From an uncultured Bacillaceae bacterium (lineage in GTDB: Bacteria; Bacillota; Bacilli; Bacillales; Alkalibacillaceae): a stretch of DNA of 5,688 bases. The stretch covers positions 1 to 5,688 of the forward strand of contig CALKAL010000015.1 of the NCBI GenBank assembly GCA_937983065.1. Reading direction: 5' to 3'. Below the pieces are notes generated by a model. The model did not search any database and had not been told where the DNA came from. It saw only the letters and a list, made by a program, of their open reading frames with translations. Positions 1 to 5,149 of this stretch are shown here, one piece after another (positions within the stretch are counted from its first letter, which is position 1; every line of letters begins with the position of its first letter). Position numbers and translations under genes: made by a program.

Positions 1-24
1 CCAATACGAAACCCACCGACACCG

Positions 25-67
25 AAGACCCGACACCCAAGACTCACCCCAAGACCCGACGCCCAAG
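25..67. repeat. C-rich direct repeat, two 17-bp copies
   Basis: Two 17-base copies, at 25-41 and 51-67, differ at a single base (A35 versus G61) and start 26 bases apart. They sit in a block (1-70) that I count as 34 C, 24 A, 10 G and only 2 T, quite unlike the AT-rich DNA that follows. All three forward frames are open through the block and close at 71-73, 94-96 and 102-104. It could therefore be the low-complexity tail of an upstream gene cut by the window edge, or an intergenic repeat. Nothing here decides between these. Confidence 0.75.
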
Positions 68-70
68 CCC
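47..70 (-). other. Putative G-quadruplex motif (minus strand)
   Basis: The + strand has C-runs at 47-50, 55-57, 62-64 and 68-70. Read on the minus strand, these are four G-runs of three or more separated by loops of 3, 4 and 4 bases, which satisfies the usual G3+N1-7 rule. Further C-runs at 12-14, 29-31 and 36-38 could supply alternative tetrads. The motif lies about 70 bases upstream of the predicted spoIIQ -35 element. The pattern is seen directly; folding or any function is inference. Confidence 0.55.
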
Positions 71-140
71 TGAAAACACCACAATTTCATCGATGACCCG
101 TTAGTTTTCCTTAAAAATCGATGAATTATGCATAAAAAAC

Positions 141-169
141 GTAAAACTTTTAAAAATCATGTATAGATT
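141..169 (+). promoter_or_regulatory. SigF-like promoter of spoIIQ
   Basis: A -35-like GTAAA (141-145; four of five match the SigF GTATA/GCATA form) is followed by 15 bases and a -10-like GTATAGATT (161-169). The latter fits GGNNANANT with one mismatch. The predicted start site, near 176, gives a leader of about 30 bases to the spoIIQ start. In B. subtilis spoIIQ is a SigF (forespore) gene, which makes this assignment likely. SigG, with similar recognition, could also use it. Confidence 0.6.
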
Positions 170-207
170 CTTTTCTTTTCGTTCAGAATGTTGCTGAGGT
201 GATGCAA

Positions 208-894
208 ATGAATGAAAAGGAAAGAAATGCTTTTCGTCAATCTAAATGGAAGCGCCTGACGAGACAACGTTGGTTTTATCCGACAATGTACATTACACTC
301 GTCGCGGTCATTCTTGCTGCTGTAATGGTTTACCAATTCAACTCAACTGATAATACAGCTGAGGAAAATCAAACTAATGAAGATTGGTTAAACAGCCATG
401 GCGAAGTCGTTCCAAATATAAATGATAATGATGATGACGCCGTGCCAGTTGTAGCAGATCAGGAAGACTTGGTCATGCCAGTCCTTTTAGGTGAGAACGC
501 AGAAATCATTACAAAATTTTATGACCCGAACGCTTCAGCAGAAGATCAAGAAGATGCCTTAGTTTTCTACAACAATCAGTATTCACAAAGCAAAGGGATC
601 GACATTACATCTCAAGATGGCGATCAATTTGAAGTCATCGCAGCTTTAAGTGGAACTGTCACAAAAGTTGAAGACGATGATTTACTTGGTCAAACGATTG
701 AAATTGAACATGAAGGTGACCGAGTGACATTCTACGCAAGCTTATCTGAAACGTACATTTCAGAAGGCGACGAGGTCAATCAAGGTGATACGATTGGTCT
801 GTCTGGAAGCAATGAATATGGCGACCCTGATATGACGAAAGTACATTTCCGACTCATTGAAGAAGGAACACCAGTTAATCCAGAATTTGAATAA
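208..894 (+). CDS. spoIIQ: Stage II sporulation protein SpoIIQ (degenerate LytM domain)
   Basis: This is the forespore-side component of the SpoIIQ-SpoIIIAH channel, which spans the space between forespore and mother cell, supports engulfment and sustains late forespore gene expression. The protein is 228 aa: a short basic cytoplasmic N-terminus (KWKRLTRQRW), one membrane segment at about 24-43, a very acidic linker at about 45-90, and a LytM/peptidase M23-type domain at about 120-225. The first metal-ligand motif reads SKGID (128-132), with Ser in place of His as in B. subtilis SpoIIQ. The HxH motif reads KVH (211-213), so its first His is lost too. It should therefore be a non-catalytic scaffold. 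It ends directly after the domain and lacks the long hydrophilic tail of the 283-aa B. subtilis protein. The start is the ATG at 208, because GAGGTG (196-201) is properly spaced for it; the in-frame GTG at 199 and ATG at 202 overlap this site. It is transcribed alone, between a SigF-like promoter and a terminator. Confidence 0.95.
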   Translation: MNEKERNAFRQSKWKRLTRQRWFYPTMYITLVAVILAAVMVYQFNSTDNTAEENQTNEDWLNSHGEVVPNINDNDDDAVPVVADQEDLVMPVLLGENAEIITKFYDPNASAEDQEDALVFYNNQYSQSKGIDITSQDGDQFEVIAALSGTVTKVEDDDLLGQTIEIEHEGDRVTFYASLSETYISEGDEVNQGDTIGLSGSNEYGDPDMTKVHFRLIEEGTPVNPEFE

Positions 895-912
895 AAAAGA
901 AGCTGGAAATTA

Positions 913-945
913 TCCCCGCAAAAATGAATGCGGGGAATTTTTTTT
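913..945 (+). terminator. Rho-independent terminator of spoIIQ
   Basis: The stem CCCCGCA (914-920) pairs with TGCGGGG (929-935) across an 8-base loop, with one extra T-A pair at 913/936. A run of eight T begins at 938. It lies 18 bases past the spoIIQ stop and should isolate spoIIQ from spoIIID. Confidence 0.93.
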
Positions 946-1002
946 GCTACCAAGACTTATGACCATCTCCTAATTTTCCGAGAAAAAATCCGTAAAAAAT
1001 AA

Positions 1003-1019
1003 ATTCTGACAAACAGAAT
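1003..1019. repeat. Short inverted repeat upstream of spoIIID
   Basis: Perfect 6-base arms ATTCTG (1003-1008) and CAGAAT (1014-1019) flank ACAAA, 20 bases upstream of the predicted -35 of spoIIID. The centre reads GACAAACA, which loosely recalls the GGACAAG-type core bound by SpoIIID itself. It could be an operator, but in AT-rich DNA a repeat this short may be chance. Confidence 0.3.
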
Positions 1020-1038
1020 AGTCGTACAAGCTAAAAGT

Positions 1039-1067
1039 ACATATTCGCACATTTTCCTGAATAAACT
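1039..1067 (+). promoter_or_regulatory. SigE-like promoter of spoIIID
   Basis: The -35 element ACATATT (1039-1045) matches the SigE ATATT core. After exactly 14 bases comes AATAAACT (1060-1067), which agrees with CATACANT at all but the first and fifth positions. The predicted start near 1074 leaves a leader of about 35 bases. spoIIID is a SigE (mother cell) gene in B. subtilis, so motif and expectation agree. Confidence 0.65.
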
Positions 1068-1109
1068 GTACCATCAACATCTTAAGAGAGACATCAGGAG
1101 GCGATAAAT

Positions 1110-1367
1110 TTGCACGATTACATCAAAGAACGAACGCTTAAAGTCGCGGAACATCTTTTAGAGACGAGAAAAACAGTACGGGTTATTGCGAAAGACTTCG
1201 GAGTATCAAAAAGTACCGTTCATAAAGATTTAACTGAACGATTGCCACTTATTAATCCTGCATTAGCAAAAGAAGTAAAAGAAGTATTGGATTATCACAA
1301 ATCGATCAGACATCTGAGAGGTGGTGAGGCAACGAGGAGAAAGTATAAAGAGAAAAGTAAAGTATAA
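1110..1367 (+). CDS. spoIIID: Sporulation transcriptional regulator SpoIIID
   Basis: This is a small mother-cell DNA-binding protein that activates and represses many SigE-dependent genes and helps switch on sigK. The 85-aa product is nearly identical to B. subtilis SpoIIID over its N-terminal 75 residues, starting MHDYIKERT. A helix-turn-helix lies at about 21-43 (TVRVIAKDFGVSKSTVHKDL), followed by the conserved DYHKSIRHLRGGEAT segment (61-75). The tail is basic (RRKYKEKSK), in the region known to give extra DNA contacts, and is about eight residues shorter than the 93-aa B. subtilis protein. The start codon is TTG, since AGGAGG (1096-1101) sits 8 bases before it and the conserved MHDY begins there. 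It has its own SigE-like promoter and is preceded by a terminator. No clear terminator follows it. Confidence 0.96.
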   Translation: MHDYIKERTLKVAEHLLETRKTVRVIAKDFGVSKSTVHKDLTERLPLINPALAKEVKEVLDYHKSIRHLRGGEATRRKYKEKSKV

Positions 1368-1401
1368 GAAAACTGCCTGTCACCTCATGTAACGATCAAA
1401 A

Positions 1402-1557
1402 CTAAAATACATAACAATAGTCATCCTGTGACGGGCAAATCCCTATTTTATAAAATTCTATCTGCAAAGCCCAAGAAAATTTTATTAAACCTTCCCCTGT
1501 TTTATTCGAAAACCCGATTTTCTCATCATCCCGAAAATAAATAGAAACGCTCAGCAA
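1402..1557 (-). CDS. Possible small ORF, unrecognised
   Basis: This is an antisense reading frame of 51 codons plus stop, beginning at a TTG (1555-1557). Just upstream, on the minus strand, is the Shine-Dalgarno-like run GGGGAGGGAGG (+ strand 1561-1571). The product would begin MLSVSIYFRDDEK and end QDDYCYVF; it shows no membrane segment or motif I recognise. Support is limited to the ribosome-binding-site-like run and a purine-rich minus strand. The frame extends further upstream without a better start. The only upstream promoter candidate on that strand is weak (TTGTAA, 17 bases, GATATT). It may equally be a chance ORF or the decayed end of a lost gene. Confidence 0.2.
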   Translation of the reverse strand: MLSVSIYFRDDEKIGFSNKTGEGLIKFSWALQIEFYKIGICPSQDDYCYVF

Positions 1558-1690
1558 ATTCCTCCCTCCCCTTGAATCGTTATTCCTTAAAAAGTATCGA
1601 GTAAACTCGGACAAACTGTGTCATATTAAGCATAAATATCGTAAAATTATCACGCTTTTACAAATAATAATGAAAACTGTGAAAAAGAAT

Positions 1691-1719
1691 GTGACACTTC
1701 AGCTAAATAGTGATAAAAT
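1691..1719 (+). promoter_or_regulatory. SigA extended -10 promoter of mbl
   Basis: A -35 GTGACA (1691-1696; five of six match TTGACA) and a -10 TAAAAT (1714-1719; five of six) are separated by the optimal 17 bases. A TG at 1711-1712 gives an extended -10 element. The predicted start, near 1726, leaves a leader of about 45 bases. This is the best vegetative promoter in the window and fits a gene needed during growth. Confidence 0.75.
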
Positions 1720-1770
1720 ATTACATTAGAAACGATATATAAATGCACGTGTCAGGGGGATAAAAATCTC

Positions 1771-2772
1771 ATGTTTGCAAGGGATATTGGAATTGACTTA
1801 GGTACAGCTAACGTACTCATTCATGTTAAAGGAAAAGGAATCGTATTAAATGAACCATCTGTCGTTGCGATAGATCGAAATACAGGGAAAGTATTAGAAG
1901 TCGGTGAAGCGGCTCGACGTATGGTTGGACGTACACCAGGAAATATTGAAGCAATCCGCCCGTTAAAAGATGGCGTCATTGCTGATTTTGACGTGACTGA
2001 AATGATGCTTAGACATTTTATTGAAAAAATAAAAGTCCGTGGCCTCTTTTCTAAGCCACGTATTTTAGTTTGTTGCCCGACGAATATTACGAAAGTCGAG
2101 CAAAAAGCGATTAAAGAAGCAGCAGAAAAAAGTGGTGGGAAGCGAGTTTATTTAGAAGCGGAGCCGAAAGTGGCTGCAGTCGGTGCGGGAATGGAAATTT
2201 TCCAGCCGAGCGGAAATATGATTATCGATATCGGTGGTGGAACAACAGATGTCGCTGTCTTATCGATGGGCGATATCGTCACATCGGAATCGATTAAAAT
2301 GGCTGGTGACAAGCTCGACCAAGAAATTCTTCAATACATTAAACGTAAATACAATTTATTAATCGGTGAACGGACGGCTGAAGATATTAAAATTAATGTC
2401 GCAACAGTCTTCCCAGGATCACGCAAAGAAGAAATGGATATTCGTGGCCGTGATTTAGTTTCAGGATTACCACGGACGATTACGATTCATTCCGAGGAAA
2501 TTGAAAGTGCATTGCGCGAACCAATTTCGTTAATCGTTCAAGGTGCCAAATCTGTTTTAGAAAATACACCACCAGAGCTTTCAGCAGATATTATTGATCG
2601 TGGGGTTATTTTAACAGGCGGTGGCGCACTACTTGACGGCTTAGATCAACTTCTTTCCGAGGAATTACGCGTACCTGTTTTCTTAGCGGAGGACCCGATG
2701 AGTTGTGTCGCTACAGGAACAGGGATGATGCTAGAACATATTGATAAGCTTCCGAAAGATAAAATCGTATAA
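1771..2772 (+). CDS. mbl: MreB-like cell-shape protein Mbl
   Basis: This is an actin-family ATPase that forms short membrane-bound filaments and directs the lateral peptidoglycan (elongasome) machinery. At 333 aa it has the same length as B. subtilis Mbl and matches it along the whole chain, including the start MFARDIGIDLGTANVL. The nucleotide-binding motifs are intact: phosphate-1 at 5-14 (DIGIDLGTAN), catalytic-type Glu131 in EPKVAA, phosphate-2 at 153-160 (DIGGGTTD) and the adenosine loop at 283-288 (GGGALL). The hydrophobic membrane-contact loop GLFSKPR is at 91-97. Mbl is preferred over MreB or MreBH because of the neighbours spoIIID upstream and flhO/flhP downstream and the overall sequence. 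The ribosome binding site AGGGGGA (1754-1760) lies 10 bases before the ATG. Some read-through into flhO is likely, since the hairpin between them is weak. Confidence 0.97.
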   Translation: MFARDIGIDLGTANVLIHVKGKGIVLNEPSVVAIDRNTGKVLEVGEAARRMVGRTPGNIEAIRPLKDGVIADFDVTEMMLRHFIEKIKVRGLFSKPRILVCCPTNITKVEQKAIKEAAEKSGGKRVYLEAEPKVAAVGAGMEIFQPSGNMIIDIGGGTTDVAVLSMGDIVTSESIKMAGDKLDQEILQYIKRKYNLLIGERTAEDIKINVATVFPGSRKEEMDIRGRDLVSGLPRTITIHSEEIESALREPISLIVQGAKSVLENTPPELSADIIDRGVILTGGGALLDGLDQLLSEELRVPVFLAEDPMSCVATGTGMMLEHIDKLPKDKIV

Positions 2773-2778
2773 AATAAT

Positions 2779-2823
2779 AGCGGAGGGAATGCTCCAAAAA
2801 CCCTTCGTTCGTACATAATTTTT
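2779..2823 (+). terminator. Weak hairpin between mbl and flhO
   Basis: CGGAGGG (2781-2787) can pair with CCCTTCG (2801-2807) with one G-U, extended by two weaker pairs, around a 13-base loop. A five-T run comes only at 2819-2823, ten bases past the stem. It is therefore at best an attenuator or partial terminator that leaves mbl-flhO-flhP read-through possible. Confidence 0.3.
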
Positions 2824-2877
2824 CTGTAAAACATAACGACTTCGAAATTAAAAAAAGTAAAAATAGAGGTGAAACGA

Positions 2878-3699
2878 ATGTTACGAGGCTTTTATACCGC
2901 AGGAGCTGGAATGATGGCACAGCAACGCTATCAAGAATCTTTGTCGAATAACATGGCGAATGCACTAACACCCGGGTATAAACAAGATCGTTCGACATTT
3001 CGTGCGTTTCCTGAAATGCTCATTCAAAACATTGAATCGCGCCAAGTACCAACATCAACAGGGTTAAAATTGCCGAGAAATCATATCGTTGGTCCGATTA
3101 ATTCTGGGGTGTATATGCAAGAGGATATCCCACTCTTTCAACAAGGGCCGATTCAAGAAACTCATGTTAATACAGATGTCGCCTTATTAAATGGTGAAAT
3201 GCCAGATGACACAGGATTTCTCTTTTTCACCGTACAAAATGGCGATGGTGACGTAAGATATACGCGAAATGGTCATTTCACCGTTGATGCGGAAGGCTAT
3301 TTGACGACACAAGAAGGCTTTTACGTTCTAAATGATGAAGGCGCCCGCATTCAAACAGGCACAGAAAACTTTGAAGTTATGGCAAATGGCGCTGTTATTT
3401 CGCCGTTTGATAATACGTTTTTAGGCGTTGTTTACCATCCGAATGCGAATGATTTCGTTAAAGAAGGAGATAACCTTTTTAATAACGATGGGGAAGTCGC
3501 TCCCGTTGATGCCCGTGCTGCGGGTGGGGTGAGCTTTCAAATTGGACAAGGTCAATTAGAACGATCAAATGTGGACCCAGCTCAAGTGATGACAGAAATG
3601 ACTCGTTCGTATCGTCTCTTTGAAATCAACCAGCAAGTTGTAAGAATGTTTGATCAAAGCATGGATTTAGCTGCGAACCAAATCGGTCGTTTAAGATAA
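2878..3699 (+). CDS. flhO: Flagellar distal rod protein FlhO (FlgF/FlgG family)
   Basis: This is an axial flagellar subunit. In B. subtilis FlhO and FlhP together build the distal rod that joins the basal body to the hook, and are exported by the flagellar type III apparatus. The 273-aa protein (270 in B. subtilis) has the N-terminal rod helix region with SNNMANALTPGYK at 23-35, the family signature YTRNGHFTVDAEGYL at 128-142, and the C-terminal rod helix at about 226-273 (RSNVDPAQVMTEMTRSY onward). There is no cleavable signal peptide, as expected. The ATG at 2878 is chosen over an in-frame GTG at 2869, because the GAGGTGA (2866-2872) ribosome binding site includes that GTG and the family starts MLRG/MLKG. 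I found no convincing SigD promoter in the 105 bases before it, so transcription may come from mbl. Confidence 0.95.
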   Translation: MLRGFYTAGAGMMAQQRYQESLSNNMANALTPGYKQDRSTFRAFPEMLIQNIESRQVPTSTGLKLPRNHIVGPINSGVYMQEDIPLFQQGPIQETHVNTDVALLNGEMPDDTGFLFFTVQNGDGDVRYTRNGHFTVDAEGYLTTQEGFYVLNDEGARIQTGTENFEVMANGAVISPFDNTFLGVVYHPNANDFVKEGDNLFNNDGEVAPVDARAAGGVSFQIGQGQLERSNVDPAQVMTEMTRSYRLFEINQQVVRMFDQSMDLAANQIGRLR

Positions 3700-3725
3700 G
3701 GATCAGTAAAAAGGAGGGATGAGTA

Positions 3726-4553
3726 ATGCGTAATATGATGAATGCCGCCGTAACGATGGGGCAACTCCAAAATCGAATGGACATTACGGCGAACAATATT
3801 GCTAATTTAAATACGTTCGGTTATAAATCAAGTCATGCGCAGTTTGCTTCACTCATGTTTCAACAAGTGAACAATATTTTAGAGCATGATGAAGAGAGCC
3901 CACGAATGACCCCGTTCGGTATTCGCGTCGGCTCAGGTGCGAGGCTTTCTGATACGGCATTAAATATGCAAAATGGCTCGATTCAAATGACAGAACGCCC
4001 ATTAGATGTCGCCATTCAACAGCCGAATCGCTTTTTCGTCGTACATGCGCCGTCCGTTGATGATGACACGGAAATTCAATACACCCGCGCTGGTCATTTT
4101 TACTTACAGCCTATTAATGATACGGAATTGATGTTGACGACTGGAGAAGGCTATCCTGTTGAAGGACATGACGGCCCAATTACAATATATGGCGATTTTG
4201 ATGATATTCAAATTAATGCCCTCGGCGGAATCGATGTCACGCGAGGAAATGTGACGACAACAGAAGCCTATTTACAAGTCGTCGATTTTGAACGGACGCG
4301 AGGACTTGAAAAAACAGGTGGAAACACATATCGTCTTGATGAAGAAGCATTAGGTGCTCCGATTGAAGACTTTGTAGCCCTCGTTCAGCCTGAGGATGCC
4401 CAACTCGTCGCAGGAGCATTAGAAACATCAAACGTGGATCTTTCTAAGGAATTTACAGACTTAATCGAATCACAACGCGCCTACTCCTTTAACGCTCGAT
4501 CAATTTCGATAGGTGATCAAATGCTCGGCCTAATCGGAAGTATGCGCTCATAA
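3726..4553 (+). CDS. flhP: Flagellar distal rod protein FlhP (FlgG-like)
   Basis: This is the second distal-rod subunit, a paralogue of FlhO encoded 26 bases upstream. The 275-aa chain (about 270 in B. subtilis) carries the rod N-terminal motif TANNIANLNTFGYK at 21-34, the central YTRAGHF at 119-125, and a C-terminal helix block from LETSNVDLS (232-240) through TDLIESQRAYSFNARSI to the end. These are the terminal coiled-coil regions shared by rod, hook and hook-cap proteins. A near-perfect AAGGAGG (3711-3717) sits 8 bases before the ATG. The short gap and lack of a promoter or hairpin argue for an flhO-flhP operon, which makes sense because both are rod subunits. The central domain (about 85-230) is more diverged than the ends, as is usual in this family. 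Confidence 0.95.
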   Translation: MRNMMNAAVTMGQLQNRMDITANNIANLNTFGYKSSHAQFASLMFQQVNNILEHDEESPRMTPFGIRVGSGARLSDTALNMQNGSIQMTERPLDVAIQQPNRFFVVHAPSVDDDTEIQYTRAGHFYLQPINDTELMLTTGEGYPVEGHDGPITIYGDFDDIQINALGGIDVTRGNVTTTEAYLQVVDFERTRGLEKTGGNTYRLDEEALGAPIEDFVALVQPEDAQLVAGALETSNVDLSKEFTDLIESQRAYSFNARSISIGDQMLGLIGSMRS

Positions 4554-4573
4554 ATTTTAAAAACTTTTACGAT

Positions 4574-4596
4574 GCTCCATGACTCATGGAGCTTTT
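4574..4596 (+). terminator. Hairpin terminator after flhP
   Basis: GCTCCATG (4574-4581) pairs perfectly with CATGGAGC (4585-4592) across a 3-base loop, followed by TTTT (4593-4596) and then CC. The stem is strong but the T-run short, so termination may be incomplete. Read-through would carry transcripts into the EpuA-like gene. An ATG inside the stem region opens a longer frame for the next gene but has no ribosome binding site. Confidence 0.7.
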
Positions 4597-4634
4597 CCTA
4601 CGTCATAGGTAAAGAAAAGAATCGAGGTTTCATC

Positions 4635-5132
4635 ATGGTGTCAGAAGAAAATAAAGATAACCAAATGAATAAAGATAGGGATCGACCGTCTAATAGAAAA
4701 AATGAAAATGAAACGACAAGACGATTTTCTTCTAAAAACTTTGAAGAAAAACGCGCTGTCGACCGAACGAATGAACAGACGATAGTAAGAAGAAAAAAAT
4801 CAGCTGAAAATAAAAAAGCGAAGCCGGAAATTTTGCCGAATGCGAATCGTGAAGCTACAGCAAAGAAAGAAGAAAAGCCTGAAGCTGTCAGCAAACGTCG
4901 TCAAGCAAAACAGGCAAAAAAAGAAGCGAAAAAAGAAAAGAAATTATCAAAAGGTCGTATTCGTTACATACCAGTTTGGCTCCGTGTCATACTCATTGCT
5001 TTACTCTGCATTGGTGCATTCATCGGTGGCTTAATGATCGGATTTGGCTCCCTCGGTGAAGGTGATGACATGCGATCTGTATTAGACCGTGAATTTTGGG
5101 ATTCTTTATTAGAATACATTCGCGGCGAATAA
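4635..5132 (+). CDS. EpuA-like single-pass membrane protein (often labelled RNA polymerase subunit beta)
   Basis: The 165-aa protein has two parts. Residues 1-106 are extremely hydrophilic and rich in Lys, Glu, Asn and Arg, with no predicted fold. From 110 comes RYIPVWLR, a membrane segment at about 117-139 (ending GGLMIGFGSLG), then a short tail to the end (FWDSLLEYIRGE). The C-terminal third matches my memory of the small EpuA family found in Firmicutes. Databases often label it DNA-directed RNA polymerase subunit beta, which looks misplaced for a membrane protein with no polymerase motif. Its function is unknown. The ATG at 4635 is preferred because GAGG (4624-4627) lies 7 bases before it; the frame upstream runs into the terminator hairpin. 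It ends 17 bases before fabZ, so the two are probably cotranscribed. The charge pattern suggests a cytoplasmic N-terminus. Confidence 0.75.
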   Translation: MVSEENKDNQMNKDRDRPSNRKNENETTRRFSSKNFEEKRAVDRTNEQTIVRRKKSAENKKAKPEILPNANREATAKKEEKPEAVSKRRQAKQAKKEAKKEKKLSKGRIRYIPVWLRVILIALLCIGAFIGGLMIGFGSLGEGDDMRSVLDREFWDSLLEYIRGE

Positions 5133-5149
5133 TTAAGAGGAGGCTTACT

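Larger units (their letters stand above)
1368..1770. other. Intergenic region spoIIID-mbl (403 bases)
   Basis: No confidently called gene lies here. At 1374-1383 and 1428-1437 two arms (TGCCTGTCAC and GTGACGGGCA) can form a 10-pair stem with one G-U and a 44-base loop. No T-run follows, so it is a poor terminator. The interval 1490-1590 is pyrimidine-rich on the + strand, so purine-rich on the minus strand, and contains a weak minus-strand small ORF candidate (1402-1557). CGAGT and ACTCG form a small inverted repeat at 1598-1609. The right end, from about 1620, is AT-rich and holds the mbl promoter. Confidence 0.8.

Noticed and set aside
1445..1456. ATTTTATAAAAT palindrome
   Set aside because: A pure A/T palindrome of this length is common by chance in such sequence and has no associated feature.
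1613..1755. Repeated AAACTGTG (1613-1620, 1674-1681) and GTGTCA/TGACAC motifs around the mbl promoter
   Set aside because: Six- to eight-base matches in AT-rich DNA without regular spacing; one of them is just the -35 element. No known operator fits.
2711..2998. Minus-strand ORF of 95 aa across the mbl-flhO junction
   Set aside because: It overlaps the 3' end of mbl and the start of flhO, has no ribosome binding site, and its composition is that of a coding-strand shadow.
4598..4894. Minus-strand ORF of 98 aa opposite the EpuA-like gene
   Set aside because: It is rich in Phe, Ser and Leu, as expected when Lys/Glu-rich codons are read backwards. It has no start signals.
4840..5034. Plus-strand 64-aa ORF inside the EpuA-like gene
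   Set aside because: It is a shifted frame of a Lys-rich region, without a ribosome binding site.
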